Of a DNA stretch of 64,000 bases, positions 16,672 to 26,126 are shown one piece after another. A program made the position numbers and the translations under genes. Source of the stretch: Exiguobacterium sp. Helios. GTDB lineage: Bacteria; Bacillota; Bacilli; Exiguobacteriales; Exiguobacteriaceae. How positions within the stretch are numbered: position 1 is the first letter of the stretch; every line of letters begins with the position of its first letter. The stretch is from positions 955,501 to 1,019,500 of the forward strand of contig NZ_CP053557.1 in the NCBI RefSeq assembly GCF_014524545.1, read 5' to 3'. The notes beneath the pieces were generated by a model. The model was not told the DNA's origin. It worked only from the letters and a program-made list of their open reading frames with translations, and did not search any database.

Positions 16672-16923
16672 TCATTTACGACGTACTGAACGAAGAATCA
16701 ATGACACGATGAAGATTAAGATGATAGCACCTAAGATAGCTGGAATAATAGCGAAACCAGCGATATCTGGTCCCATTGTACCGAAGATTGCTTGACCGAT
16801 CATTGCTCCGACAAAACCAGCGACGATGTTACCGATGATACCACCTGGTACGTCTTTTCCGATGATGAGACTAGCTACCCAACCGATTAATCCACCGACG
16901 ATTAAAGCCCATAAGAATCCCAT
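16672..16923 (-). CDS. GlsB/YeaQ/YmgE family membrane protein, copy 3
   Basis: 83 residues; first gene of the tandem trio in transcription order. An open frame extends upstream to 17010, but the ATG at 16923 is preceded by AAAAGGAGGG and matches exactly the starts of the other two copies, so the extension is not coding. Stress-linked expression is likely for this family; the upstream region holds a SigB-like arrangement (see the entry for the gap). Confidence 0.88.
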   Translation of the reverse strand: MGFLWALIVGGLIGWVASLIIGKDVPGGIIGNIVAGFVGAMIGQAIFGTMGPDIAGFAIIPAILGAIILIFIVSLILRSVRRK

Positions 16924-17255
16924 TTGGAACCCTCCTTTTCTTACTTTAGATTTACCTGTTTTCAGGCAGTTGTAAACACATTGAAAGATAAAAGCATTTA
17001 AAACAATCATTTCAACCAGCGAGGTAAAAACGTTAAAATTAAAATGGCTAGACGATTATACCAGTTACCTCTTAGCGAAACTCGTATTTAAAATGCTACT
17101 TTCAATTTTTGTAAGTCGTTTTCATATATTGATGTAACGATTACACTTAGAGTAATTACCGTAAAAAGATGTATTCAAACCTTTTCTTAATAAAAAAATG
17201 ACTCAAACTAGAAAAGTGAGATTGAATTGTCTAGGATGGTTAATGAAGGGAGTCG
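16924..17255. other. 332-base gap between the GlsB trio and ecsA
   Basis: No credible gene. On the minus strand GTTTAC, a 14-base spacer and AGGTAA (16951-16976 approximately) resemble a SigB promoter about 40 bases before copy 3, and TGGTATAAT (TATAAT at 17055-17060) resembles an extended -10. The right half is AT-rich and presumably carries the ecsA promoter, which I cannot place with confidence. Confidence 0.4.
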
Positions 17256-17996
17256 ATGAGAGTGTTGTTAAAAATAAATGAGTTATCAGGAGGATATGGA
17301 GCAAAAAAAGTCCTCCATGATATCAATATATCGGTAAACCAAGGAGAACTGGTCGGCTTAATCGGTCTGAACGGTGCCGGAAAATCAACGACGATTAAAC
17401 ATATCCTCGGTTTGTTGCCGGTCAAGTCAGGAGAAATCTTGATCAACGGTGTCAGTTTAGAACAGGATGAACAAACATACCGGAAACAAGTCGCCTACAT
17501 TCCAGAGCAACCGATGTTGTATGAACAATTGACTTTACGTGAACATTTGCGCTTGATGGCGCAAGGATATGCAGTTGAGGAAAAAAAAGCTCAGGAACGA
17601 ATCGATCATTATGCAACCCGGCTTCGAATGACTAAACAGTTAGAGTGGTTTCCGAGTGTTTTTTCCAAAGGGATGAAACAAAAAGCAATGATTCTCTGCG
17701 CTTTGGTGACGGGCAGTGAGTTGTTAATCGTCGATGAACCGTTCGTCGGACTGGATCCGCTCGCCATTCGTGAATTGTTAACGATTTTCAGTGAATTAAA
17801 AGCAGATGGGAAAGGAATCCTGATGTCGACGCATATCCTGGAGACGGCAGAACGTCATTGCAATCGGTTCATCTTACTGCATGAAGGGCGAATCGCTGCA
17901 GAAGGAACAACCGGAGAACTTCGAGACCGGTACGATTTGAAGGACGGCTCCCTTGATGATATCTATGTCGCGGCCATCGAGGAGGCCGAACGATGA
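17256..17996 (+). CDS. ecsA: ABC transporter ATPase EcsA
   Basis: ATPase of the Ecs ABC transporter, needed in B. subtilis for normal secretion, competence, and regulated intramembrane proteolysis. 246 residues: Walker A LNGAGKSTT (about 42), signature FSKGMKQKAMI, Walker B LLIVDEPFVGLDP, H-loop STH. The KGMKQ signature variant is typical of EcsA. The ATG at 17256 follows GAAGGGAG with short spacing; in-frame GTG and TTG codons right after are possible alternatives. It overlaps ecsB by four bases (ATGA), so the two are coupled. Confidence 0.93.
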   Translation: MRVLLKINELSGGYGAKKVLHDINISVNQGELVGLIGLNGAGKSTTIKHILGLLPVKSGEILINGVSLEQDEQTYRKQVAYIPEQPMLYEQLTLREHLRLMAQGYAVEEKKAQERIDHYATRLRMTKQLEWFPSVFSKGMKQKAMILCALVTGSELLIVDEPFVGLDPLAIRELLTIFSELKADGKGILMSTHILETAERHCNRFILLHEGRIAAEGTTGELRDRYDLKDGSLDDIYVAAIEEAER

Positions 17997-19132
17997 CAAG
18001 TTCCGTTTTATGGAGTACACGATACCAGGCTGCTATGGCGGAAATGACAAAATATACCCGGTATATGGCGAACGGCGGGTTGCTGTTTACCGTCTATTTC
18101 GTCGTCTTGTACGGCCTTGTCGTGTACGGACGATTTTTAGATCAACTGGATCCGTCATTCCCCGGAAATCTGGTCATGGGAAGTCTGTTCATCTTCTTAG
18201 CCTTTTATCGCTCGACACGAACCTTTTTAACCGAAGCGGACCAAGTCTTTTTGCTTCCGAGTCTGCCACATCTTACCGGTTACATGAAGCGGGTTCGAAC
18301 CTATAATGCTCTATTTGGCATGATCCGGGCAGTCATCCCGTTTCTCGCTGTCGCAGTCTTATACGTTCGGACAGAAGAAACTTCACCGATCGGATTGTTC
18401 AGTTTGTTTGCAGCCCTAAGCATGATTGGTGCCGCAGCTAACTTATCGAAACTCGAAGGGGTCGGTCATCGAATAGTCCTCTTATATGCAACCGGTGCCG
18501 GCGTTCTCGTCATGCTGGGAATGGGTTCATTCAGCATCGTGGTGACGAGTTTGTTATTGCTGACACTTCATTTGAAAAAACAGGATCAGTTACCGTTGAT
18601 GGACTGGATTGCACTGGAACAGGAATCACGTGACCGTTTTTACCGCATCGCAAACTGGTTTGTCGATGTCCCACGATTGTCGACGACATATAAGCGCCGA
18701 CGTCTCCTAAGTCTTTTGGTAGAAAAAATCGGGTTTGACCGTAACCGGACATTTGACTATCTGTACATGAAACAATTCATTCGAAGCACGGACGGGATCG
18801 GTTTGATTGTTCGTTTGACCTTAATCGGAGCCGTCTTCATGTGGCTTGGAAAAGACAATGAATGGTTAGTCGTTCTTGCTGTACCAGCCTTCAGCGGACT
18901 GACGAGCTTTCAATTGGCTCCGTTTACACGGGCGATCGACTCGCATCTGTTGACCCGCTTACTGCCGTTTGGAGATGCGACGGCTTCAAAACGGAAAGTT
19001 CTTCGGATTATGTCGTTTTTACAAGTGTTGATTTTGACATTGATCGGGTATCTGATCAGCGGTTTTCCGACCGTCGTCGCAGGTGCTGTTTTGGCACTCG
19101 TTGTTGCTGAATATTACGCCAGAAAAAAATAA
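17993..19132 (+). CDS. ecsB: ABC transporter membrane subunit EcsB
   Basis: 379-residue integral membrane protein with several hydrophobic helices clustered in two blocks (about 30-165 and 260-375), matching EcsB. The central basic stretch (RLSTTYKRRRLLSLLVEKIGFDRNRTFDYLYMKQFIR) is a feature of the family. With EcsA it forms a transporter of unknown substrate; work on B. subtilis links it to secretion and to activity of the intramembrane protease RasP. The third gene of the B. subtilis operon, ecsC, is not present here: a terminator follows after 14 bases. Confidence 0.92.
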   Translation: MTSSVLWSTRYQAAMAEMTKYTRYMANGGLLFTVYFVVLYGLVVYGRFLDQLDPSFPGNLVMGSLFIFLAFYRSTRTFLTEADQVFLLPSLPHLTGYMKRVRTYNALFGMIRAVIPFLAVAVLYVRTEETSPIGLFSLFAALSMIGAAANLSKLEGVGHRIVLLYATGAGVLVMLGMGSFSIVVTSLLLLTLHLKKQDQLPLMDWIALEQESRDRFYRIANWFVDVPRLSTTYKRRRLLSLLVEKIGFDRNRTFDYLYMKQFIRSTDGIGLIVRLTLIGAVFMWLGKDNEWLVVLAVPAFSGLTSFQLAPFTRAIDSHLLTRLLPFGDATASKRKVLRIMSFLQVLILTLIGYLISGFPTVVAGAVLALVVAEYYARKK

Positions 19133-19145
19133 CTGTAGTATCAAA

Positions 19146-19185
19146 GAAAAAATCCCCCTCTGCCATTACGGCAAAGGGGGATTTG
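19146..19185. terminator. Bidirectional terminator between ecsB and amtB
   Basis: AATCCCCCTCTGCC / GGCAAAGGGGGATT stem with A-run and T-rich flanks on the two sides. Confidence 0.82.
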
Positions 19186-19195
19186 AGGATACCGC

Positions 19196-20497
19196 TCAAT
19201 TGACTTTTTCGGTCGATTCTTCCTGTTCATACTCAGGATGCAACTCTTTGTTGACCGGTGCAGGAAGGTCGTAAGAAGCCTGTCCGTGCTCGGCAACATC
19301 GAGTCCACGCAGTTCGTCTTCCCGTGTGATCCGGAGACCGATGGTTACGTCGAGCAACTTGAGGAAGGCATAACTTAAGACACTGACTACGACGACTGCG
19401 AAGACGACACCAAGGGCTTGAACCCCAAGTTGTGTAAATCCACCGCCGTAAAACAGTCCGGCTTGTCCAATTCCTGTGATTTCAACCAGTCTCGGCGAAG
19501 CGAAGAATCCGGTAGCGAGTGTGCCCCAAATTCCGGCCACACCGTGAACAGAGAAAGCACACAATGGATCATCGACACGACGGGCAAGCAGGATGCTTGT
19601 TCCGTACGTGATGACTCCGGCCAGGAAGCCAATGACGACGGCTCCCCATGGCTCGACGAAGGCACAAGCCGCAGTGATGGCAACAAGGGCGGCTAAGACG
19701 CCGTTGATGATCGACGGGATATCTGCGACCCGGCGGTGCCAAAAGGAAATGGCGAGCGCACCAAGAGCACCAGCAGCTGTCGCAAGTAATGTCGTCAAGG
19801 CGACATAGCTGAAGAATCCGTCAGCGATCGTTAACGTCGAACCGGCATTGAATCCAAACCAACATAACCAAAGAATGAAAGCCCCGACGACGGAGTAGAT
19901 GACGTTATGACCGAGTAAAGGTGTTTGTTCCGCACCAATCCGTTTTTTCAGGATCAGAGCAGCGACGAGAGCGGCAATCCCACCTTGTAAGTGGACGACG
20001 GTCGAACCGGCAAAATCCTGCATTCCGAGAGAACCAAGGAAGCCGCCGGCCCAAACCGAACGGGCGATGATCGGATAGATGATGGCGACGAAGAACGTCC
20101 CGAACAACAAGTAGACGGATAGTTTTGCCCGTTCCGCAAAACCACCCCAAGCGATCGCGAGGGATACGGCGACAAATGACAGTTGGAAGAGGAACTTGAC
20201 ATCGATTGTTACATTTGACCAGTCAAGGCTTGAAAACCCTCCTTGAAGGAAGAATCCTTCTGTTCCGATTAAACCTGGACCATCTCCGAACGTCAGTCCG
20301 AAGCCGATCGCCCAAAAGGCAAGGGCGGCAACGGAGAAGCTGATTAATTGTTTAACCGCGACATGCCCGGCATTTTTAGCCCGCAACATTCCTGTTTCGA
20401 GTAATAAAAATCCAATCTGCATTGTAAAGACGAGTAAGGTAGCGAATAAGACATAAAACGTATCAACCGAAACTAACATTTCTTCTAAATTCATCAT
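19196..20497 (-). CDS. amtB: Ammonium transporter AmtB/NrgA
   Basis: 433-residue channel with about 11 membrane helices. Recognisable: FTMQIGFLLLETGMLRAKNAG (first helix region), GGFAERAKLSVYLLFGTFFV, DFAGSTVVHLQGGIAALVAAL (with the first conserved pore His), and SVHGVAGIWGTLATGFFA (second pore His). It imports ammonium when nitrogen is poor. Unlike most Firmicutes, no PII gene (glnK/nrgB) follows; the gene ends at the ecs terminator. It is divergent from tnrA over a perfect TnrA box, so TnrA activation is expected. AAAGGAGG precedes the first of two adjacent ATG codons. Confidence 0.95.
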   Translation of the reverse strand: MMNLEEMLVSVDTFYVLFATLLVFTMQIGFLLLETGMLRAKNAGHVAVKQLISFSVAALAFWAIGFGLTFGDGPGLIGTEGFFLQGGFSSLDWSNVTIDVKFLFQLSFVAVSLAIAWGGFAERAKLSVYLLFGTFFVAIIYPIIARSVWAGGFLGSLGMQDFAGSTVVHLQGGIAALVAALILKKRIGAEQTPLLGHNVIYSVVGAFILWLCWFGFNAGSTLTIADGFFSYVALTTLLATAAGALGALAISFWHRRVADIPSIINGVLAALVAITAACAFVEPWGAVVIGFLAGVITYGTSILLARRVDDPLCAFSVHGVAGIWGTLATGFFASPRLVEITGIGQAGLFYGGGFTQLGVQALGVVFAVVVVSVLSYAFLKLLDVTIGLRITREDELRGLDVAEHGQASYDLPAPVNKELHPEYEQEESTEKVN

Positions 20498-20565
20498 CGT
20501 TCCTCCTTTATCAATTTAAAGTATGTGTTTACTTTAGACGGAAATCCTTTCCAAGAAACGTCTTG

Positions 20566-20582
20566 TGTCAGAAAATCTGACA
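20566..20582. promoter_or_regulatory. TnrA box between amtB and tnrA
   Basis: TGTCAGAAAATCTGACA is a perfect 17-base match to TGTNANAWWWTNTNACA and almost fully palindromic. It sits about 45-50 bases upstream of a plausible amtB start of transcription (-10-like TAAAGT on the minus strand), the usual activating distance, and about 30 bases before the tnrA gene. Confidence 0.85.
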
Positions 20583-20611
20583 TGGTATTTTGAAGGAAAG
20601 GAGTGACGAAG

Positions 20612-20914
20612 ATGAATTACCGGGAGAAGAAGGTGATGACGATTGGGATTGTCTGCGAATTAACCGGTTTGTCGGAACGTCAAATTCGTTACTATGAAGA
20701 ACGGAAATTGATTTTTCCAGAGCGGACGAACGGAAAAACACGAAAGTACTCGTTTACAGACATTGAACGATTGGTAGAAGTTGCGGAAAAGATCGAAGAC
20801 GGATGGCGGACACACGAAATCCGTGAAAAAGAACGGAAAGTAACGGAACAACAACGTTCGGATTTGATCCGTGGACAGTTGAATGCTGCTTTCGGACTCT
20901 ATAAGAAACGGTGA
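20612..20914 (+). CDS. tnrA: MerR-family nitrogen regulator TnrA
   Basis: Global nitrogen-limitation regulator. 100 residues: MerR-type winged helix (VMTIGIVCELTGLSERQIRYYEERKLI), then a short helical tail ending GQLNAAFGLYKKR. That tail closely resembles the B. subtilis TnrA C-terminus (GQLNAHF...), which binds feedback-inhibited glutamine synthetase; this favours TnrA over GlnR. The ATG at 20612 is chosen because AAAGGAG lies eight bases upstream; a GTG at 20603 is inside that site. Divergent from amtB across a perfect TnrA box, implying both self-control and control of ammonium uptake. Confidence 0.92.
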   Translation: MNYREKKVMTIGIVCELTGLSERQIRYYEERKLIFPERTNGKTRKYSFTDIERLVEVAEKIEDGWRTHEIREKERKVTEQQRSDLIRGQLNAAFGLYKKR

Positions 20915-20960
20915 ACATTTGATGAACGGGTAACAGAACTGTAATTTTGTAAACGATTTA

Positions 20961-20991
20961 TTGGCACACCGTTCTGAATTTCAGATATAAT
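20961..20991 (+). promoter_or_regulatory. Probable sigma-A promoter of hemEHY
   Basis: TTGGCA and TATAAT (20986-20991) separated by 19 bases, about 67 bases before hemE; the spacing is one or two bases longer than ideal. Confidence 0.5.
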
Positions 20992-21057
20992 GTTTCTGTG
21001 TTCACAAACTTATCGTGCGTTATTTTGGGGCGTTAGAACGAGTATAAAGGGGTAGTT

Positions 21058-22104
21058 ATGATGAAAAAATTTAATGATACATTTTTGCGGGCCATTCGTG
21101 GCGAAGAGGTAAGCCATGTACCGGTCTGGTATATGCGACAAGCAGGTCGGTATCAAGCGGAGTATCGTGAAATCAAGAAGACACGGACACTGTTTGAGAT
21201 TACACATGATCCTGAGTTATGCGCATATGTCACAGAACTACCAGTGAAGCAGTTGGGAGTCGACGCAGCGATTCTCTATAAAGATATTATGACGCCATTG
21301 CCTTCGATGGGTGTCGACGTAGAGATTAAAAGCGGCATTGGTCCTGTCATTGCAAATCCGATTCGGACAATGGACGATGTTCAAGCGCTCCAACCATTTA
21401 AAAAAGAAGATATTCCCTACATTTTCGAGACGATTAAACTGTTGCGTGAACGTCTCGAAGTTCCGTTAATCGGTTTTTCGGGGGCGCCGTTTACATTGGC
21501 CAGCTATATGATCGAGGGTGGTCCGTCAAAAGGCTACCATAAAACGAAAGCATTGATGTATGGTCATCCTGATGTATGGCATGCTTTAATGGAGAAACTC
21601 GGAGATATGGTCATCGATTATATCAAAGCACAAGTCGATGCCGGCATCCAGGCATTCCAAATCTTCGATTCGTGGGTTGGTACGACGAGCCGGAATGATT
21701 ATGTTCTGTATATCAAACCGACGATGGAGCGTATTTTCACGGAATTGAAAGAAACGGGCGTTCCGATGATCATGTTTGGCGTTGGAGCAAGTCATTTGGC
21801 GGAAGAGTGGCACGATCTGCCGCTGGATGTCGTCGGACTCGACTGGCGGTTGTCGGTAGATGCAGCACGTGAACGCGGACTGACGAAAACCTTACAGGGA
21901 AATCTTGATCCATCTTATCTGCTTGCCCCATGGGAGATTCTCGAAGCAAAAACAAAAGAAATCCTTGATATGGGAATGAAACGTCCCGGTTTCATCTTTA
22001 ACTTAGGACATGGAATTTTCCCGGAGGTGGATCCGGAAGTCTTAAAACGTCTCACTGCATATATCCATGATTACTCGAAAGAAAAAATGGAGGTAGCGAA
22101 ATGA
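21058..22104 (+). CDS. hemE: Uroporphyrinogen III decarboxylase
   Basis: Removes four acetate carboxyls from uroporphyrinogen III to give coproporphyrinogen III, the branch to haem. 348 residues with the N-terminal signature [15 protein letters not shown] and the second family pattern [17 protein letters not shown]; catalytic Asp in [12 protein letters not shown]. Cytosolic (beta/alpha)8 barrel. First gene of hemE-hemH-hemY, each overlapping the next slightly, as in B. subtilis. AAAGGGG lies before two adjacent ATG codons; either may be used. Confidence 0.96.
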   Translation: MMKKFNDTFLRAIRGEEVSHVPVWYMRQAGRYQAEYREIKKTRTLFEITHDPELCAYVTELPVKQLGVDAAILYKDIMTPLPSMGVDVEIKSGIGPVIANPIRTMDDVQALQPFKKEDIPYIFETIKLLRERLEVPLIGFSGAPFTLASYMIEGGPSKGYHKTKALMYGHPDVWHALMEKLGDMVIDYIKAQVDAGIQAFQIFDSWVGTTSRNDYVLYIKPTMERIFTELKETGVPMIMFGVGASHLAEEWHDLPLDVVGLDWRLSVDAARERGLTKTLQGNLDPSYLLAPWEILEAKTKEILDMGMKRPGFIFNLGHGIFPEVDPEVLKRLTAYIHDYSKEKMEVAK

Positions 22105-23033
22105 AAACATTAGGATTACTCGTCATGGCGTATGGTACGCCGTATAAACCGGAAGACATCGAACGTTATTACACACACATCCGTCGTGGACGCAAACCGT
22201 CTCCAGAAGCATTGGCTGAACTGACAGAACGGTATGAAGCAATCGGTGGTGTTTCACCACTGGCGCAAGTCACGATTGATCAAGCGGAAGAATTACACCG
22301 CCAATTGTCGGAAAAATATGCGGGTGAAATCGAATTCAAGCTGTATTTGGGTCTGAAGCATATCGAACCATTCGTCGAAGATGCTGTAGAACAAATGGCG
22401 AAAGACGGCATCACAGAAGCAGTCACTGTCGTACTTGCACCGCACTACTCGACGTTCAGCATCCGTTCATACAACGGTCGGGCGAAAGAAGTGGCAGATA
22501 AACACGGCATTCATTTGGCTTCTGTTGAGTCATGGTACAAAGAAGAAGCGTTCATTGACTGGTGGGGTAAAGAAATCCGGAAAACGTTTGATGCATTACC
22601 GGTACCGGAAGAAAAAGCGGTCTTGGTCGTGTCCGCACACAGTTTACCGGAAAAAATCATCGCGAACGGTGATCCGTACCCGGAACAATTAAAAGAGACA
22701 GCAGACCTGATTGCGGCACGTGCCGGTGTCGAACATATGATCACAGGCTGGCAATCAGCCGGACAAACGCCAGAACCTTGGCTGGGACCAGATGTACAAG
22801 ATTTGACGCGTGACGTTTATGAAGCAAAAGGGTATGAAGCATTCGTCTATGTTCCTGTCGGATTCGTTGCCGATCACTTGGAAGTCCTGTTCGATAATGA
22901 TTATGAGTGTAAAGTCGTCTGTGACGAACTGGGTATTCATTACGCACGTCCGATTATGCCGAATGCAGATCCTGCCTTCATGAGAGCAGTCACCGAGGCT
23001 GTTTCGAAACAGGTCGGCAGTTATGTCAAGTAA
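22101..23033 (+). CDS. hemH: Coproporphyrin ferrochelatase
   Basis: Inserts Fe2+ into the porphyrin; in Firmicutes the substrate is coproporphyrin III (the enzyme is also called CpfC). 310 residues with the ferrochelatase signature [18 protein letters not shown] containing the metal-binding His at about residue 180, and the acidic partner in [18 protein letters not shown]. Start overlaps the hemE stop by four bases (ATGA). Position between hemE and hemY confirms the role in the coproporphyrin-dependent pathway. Confidence 0.95.
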   Translation: MKTLGLLVMAYGTPYKPEDIERYYTHIRRGRKPSPEALAELTERYEAIGGVSPLAQVTIDQAEELHRQLSEKYAGEIEFKLYLGLKHIEPFVEDAVEQMAKDGITEAVTVVLAPHYSTFSIRSYNGRAKEVADKHGIHLASVESWYKEEAFIDWWGKEIRKTFDALPVPEEKAVLVVSAHSLPEKIIANGDPYPEQLKETADLIAARAGVEHMITGWQSAGQTPEPWLGPDVQDLTRDVYEAKGYEAFVYVPVGFVADHLEVLFDNDYECKVVCDELGIHYARPIMPNADPAFMRAVTEAVSKQVGSYVK

Positions 23034-24447
23034 ACGTCTCGTCATCGTCGGCGGTGGTATTACTGGTCTTGCCGCTGCCTATTACGCAGAACGTACTTTT
23101 CCCGATTTGAACATCACATTGCTTGAAGCTGGAGAACGTCTTGGTGGGAAGGTCGCGACGTATCGAGAAGATGGTTTTACGATTGAACGTGGACCGGATT
23201 CTTACGTCGCCCGAAAACATATTTTGACGGATTTGATTGAAGCAATCGGACTGGGTGAAAAACTGGTCCGAAATAACACGTCCCAAGCATTTATTTTGGA
23301 TACGGGTGGCCTTCACCCGATTCCTAAGGGTGCGGTCATGGGAATTCCGACGGATCTTGATCTGTTTCGGGAAACGACGTTACTGACAGAACAGGAAAAA
23401 CAGGAAGTCGCTGACTTGTTGTTGCATCCGTCTGATGAGTTAAGGATTCCGGAACAGGACATTCCGCTCGGAGAGTATTTACGTCCGCGACTCGGGGATG
23501 CATTAGTGGAAAAATTGATTGAACCGTTGCTGTCCGGTATCTATGCCGGTAACATCGATCAGATGAGTACGTTTGCGACGTATCCCCAATTCGTCGCGAA
23601 CGAACAAAAAGCCGGTTCATTGTTTGAAGGGATGCGTTTAATGCGTCCGCTCGATCAATTGCCGCAGACTCCGCAAACAACGATCAAAGCGACGGGACAG
23701 TTTTTATCGCTCGAAACAGGACTTGAATCATTGATTGAACGATTGGAAGAGATGCTCGAACGTTCGGAAGTGCGGCTGGAAACGCCATTGCTTGAGATTT
23801 CACGTGAAGACGGACGCTACCGGTTGAAAACGGATCATGGTCCGGAGTATGCAGATTACGTACTCTTGACGATTCCGCATCCTCAAGTCGTCAAATTGTT
23901 GCCGGATGCCCACTTGCCGGAGCTTGAACAGTTGACGACGCACTCGACGGCGACGATTACGATGATTTTTGATCAACAAGAGTCGTTACCGATTGAAGGA
24001 ACAGGTTTTGTCGTCAATCGACGGGCACCGTACTCCATCACGGCCTGTACGGCGATCGATCAAAAATGGAATCATTCCGCTCCAAATCATACGGTCCTGC
24101 GTGCATTCGTCGGTCGACCGGGCAATGATCATTTGGTTTATGAATCAGATGAAGTTCTGCAACAAGCTGTGTTGCAGGATTTAGAGAAGATTTGTGGACG
24201 GGCATTAGAACCGAAACAAGTCATCATCAGCCGGTTGGTAGATGGTCTTCCTGCATATACAGTCGGTCATGCCGATCGAATTCAGCGCGTCCGGGAGGAA
24301 GTATTGGCACAATATCCCGGCATTTATCTCGCAGGACTTGCCTATGACGGGGTAGGATTGCCGGATTGTGTAGCCAGTGCAAAAACAATGGTTGAATCAA
24401 TTGAATTGGAACAATCCCACGCGGATGAATCCGTCAATGAATCATAA
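23023..24447 (+). CDS. hemY: Coproporphyrinogen III oxidase, HemY/CgoX type
   Basis: FAD-dependent oxidase converting coproporphyrinogen III to coproporphyrin III (long annotated as protoporphyrinogen oxidase). 474 residues with the dinucleotide-binding motif [17 protein letters not shown] at residues 6-22, the GG doublet [12 protein letters not shown], and the C-terminal FAD contact [18 protein letters not shown]. Overlaps the end of hemH by 11 bases, consistent with coupling. It ends the hem operon; a strong terminator follows. Confidence 0.95.
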   Translation: MSSKRLVIVGGGITGLAAAYYAERTFPDLNITLLEAGERLGGKVATYREDGFTIERGPDSYVARKHILTDLIEAIGLGEKLVRNNTSQAFILDTGGLHPIPKGAVMGIPTDLDLFRETTLLTEQEKQEVADLLLHPSDELRIPEQDIPLGEYLRPRLGDALVEKLIEPLLSGIYAGNIDQMSTFATYPQFVANEQKAGSLFEGMRLMRPLDQLPQTPQTTIKATGQFLSLETGLESLIERLEEMLERSEVRLETPLLEISREDGRYRLKTDHGPEYADYVLLTIPHPQVVKLLPDAHLPELEQLTTHSTATITMIFDQQESLPIEGTGFVVNRRAPYSITACTAIDQKWNHSAPNHTVLRAFVGRPGNDHLVYESDEVLQQAVLQDLEKICGRALEPKQVIISRLVDGLPAYTVGHADRIQRVREEVLAQYPGIYLAGLAYDGVGLPDCVASAKTMVESIELEQSHADESVNES

Positions 24448-24457
24448 AATCTTATCC

Positions 24458-24503
24458 AGTGCAGGAAACTCCATCTTTTTTAGGAGTTTCCTGCACTTTT
24501 TTG
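24458..24503 (+). terminator. Terminator of hemEHY
   Basis: Perfect 15-bp stem AGTGCAGGAAACTCC / GGAGTTTCCTGCACT followed by six T. Confidence 0.92.
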
Positions 24504-24583
24504 TTTTATTTACTTTGAAAATAAGGAATACCTTATACATTGCAGCGGGAAAAGGTGACAGGTAGAACAAAGGAGGAGATCCA

Positions 24584-26044
24584 GTGCTTGACGTGTTGAG
24601 TACGATGCTCGTTATATTGGCTTACGGCTTGATTATCATGAATTTATTGGCGGTCGTCACCGTTATTTTTTTGGAACGACGAGACATTGGCGCAACATGG
24701 GCATGGGTTCTGATTTTGTATTTTGTTCCGTTGATCGGGTTTCTGATTTATTTATTTTTTGGACGTCTCTTGAAAAAAACAAATTTTTATCACGTCGAAC
24801 AAACGGAAAAACAAGAACAATCACGACGCGTGACGCTTCAATTAACCGAATTGGATAAATTCGAGACACAACAGCGTCATCCTGCTATCGTCCGGTATGA
24901 CCAACTGATCCGGATGAATTTAGTGTCGAACGATGCGTTGCTCAGTTTTAAAAATGAGGTCGTCATTTTATCGGACGGTGAGCAAAAATTTAATCGGATG
25001 ATGACCGACATCGTAAATGCGGAACACGAAATTAACATCCAGTATTACATCATTCAAAAGGATTCGCTTGGACAAGCGTTAATTGCCGCTTTGACAAATA
25101 AAGCGAAACAAGGAATCAAAGTCCGGTTGCTCTATGATGCGGTCGGCTCCCGTGATTTGAAACGGTCCGACTTTAAGGAATTGATGAAATACAACGGGGA
25201 AGTGTTCGCTTTTTTTCCGCCGACAATCGGTTTGATCAACTTCCGTCTCAACAACCGAAACCATCGGAAGTCATGTATCGTCGACGGGAAGATTGGTTAT
25301 ATCGGCGGCTTTAACGTCGGAACGGAGTATTTAGGGATCGACGAAAAATTCGGCTACTGGCGCGACACGCATTTCCGGTTAGAAGGAGAAGTCGTCCATG
25401 ATCAACTGGACCGGTTCATTTTGGACTGGAATCAGGCCAGTGACAGCTATACGGCAAAAAATGCTTTTTATTATGGCGCCCATTCGATTGAACAGGAGCT
25501 GCCGATGCAGATTGTGACGTCGGGTCCGGATTCAAAAACGGAACATCTCAAAAATCTGCTGATTAAAATGATTTCATCCGCGAAAGAATCGATCTATATC
25601 CAGTCGCCCTATTTCATTCCGGATACCAGTTATATGGACGCCTGCAAAATGGCGTTACTGGCAGGTGTCGAAATCCGAATTATGATTCCGAACAAGCCGG
25701 ACCATCCGTTCGTCTACTGGGCGACGACAGCGGCAGCAGGGGAACTAATTGATTATGGAGCAAAAATCTATACGTATGAACCTGGATTTCTCCATGCGAA
25801 AACGATTGTCGTCGATCAGGAAATCGCATCCGTCGGAACGACGAATATCGATGCCCGGAGCTTCAGATTGAATTTTGAGATGAACTCGATCGTCTACGAT
25901 CAGCATGTTGCAGAAGAACTGGCCCGTCTGTTTGAAGCAGACTGTCTCGTCTGTGAGCAACTGACGGCTGAAAAATATGCGAAACGTTCCCGACTCATTA
26001 AGTTTAAAGAGAGTATTTCCCGATTGTTGTCTCCGATCCTTTGA
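24584..26044 (+). CDS. cls: Cardiolipin synthase
   Basis: Joins two phosphatidylglycerols to cardiolipin plus glycerol at the membrane. 486 residues: two N-terminal membrane helices (about 5-28 and 38-60), then two HKD motifs of the phospholipase D superfamily, NHRKSCIVDGKIGYIGGFN (about 225) and HAKTIVVDQEIASVGTTN (about 403). The first site keeps HxK (His-Arg-Lys) and Asp. GTG is the start, preceded by AAAGGAGGAG; no ATG is suitably placed. Cardiolipin helps membrane behaviour under osmotic stress, and mscL lies two genes on. Confidence 0.94.
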   Translation: MLDVLSTMLVILAYGLIIMNLLAVVTVIFLERRDIGATWAWVLILYFVPLIGFLIYLFFGRLLKKTNFYHVEQTEKQEQSRRVTLQLTELDKFETQQRHPAIVRYDQLIRMNLVSNDALLSFKNEVVILSDGEQKFNRMMTDIVNAEHEINIQYYIIQKDSLGQALIAALTNKAKQGIKVRLLYDAVGSRDLKRSDFKELMKYNGEVFAFFPPTIGLINFRLNNRNHRKSCIVDGKIGYIGGFNVGTEYLGIDEKFGYWRDTHFRLEGEVVHDQLDRFILDWNQASDSYTAKNAFYYGAHSIEQELPMQIVTSGPDSKTEHLKNLLIKMISSAKESIYIQSPYFIPDTSYMDACKMALLAGVEIRIMIPNKPDHPFVYWATTAAAGELIDYGAKIYTYEPGFLHAKTIVVDQEIASVGTTNIDARSFRLNFEMNSIVYDQHVAEELARLFEADCLVCEQLTAEKYAKRSRLIKFKESISRLLSPIL

Positions 26045-26126
26045 GCGGAATCAAAAGGGTCGGAACAGGAATATCATGCTGAAAATGGTATAGTAAAATG
26101 GAAAAAGATAAAGGAGAGTGAACGTT

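Noticed and set aside
16924..17010. N-terminal extension of GlsB-type copy 3
   Set aside because: The other two copies start at the aligned ATG and a strong ribosome site precedes it.
20540..20552. GGAAATCCTTTCC inverted repeat in the amtB-tnrA gap
   Set aside because: Short and in promoter-like sequence; the perfect TnrA box next to it accounts for regulation.
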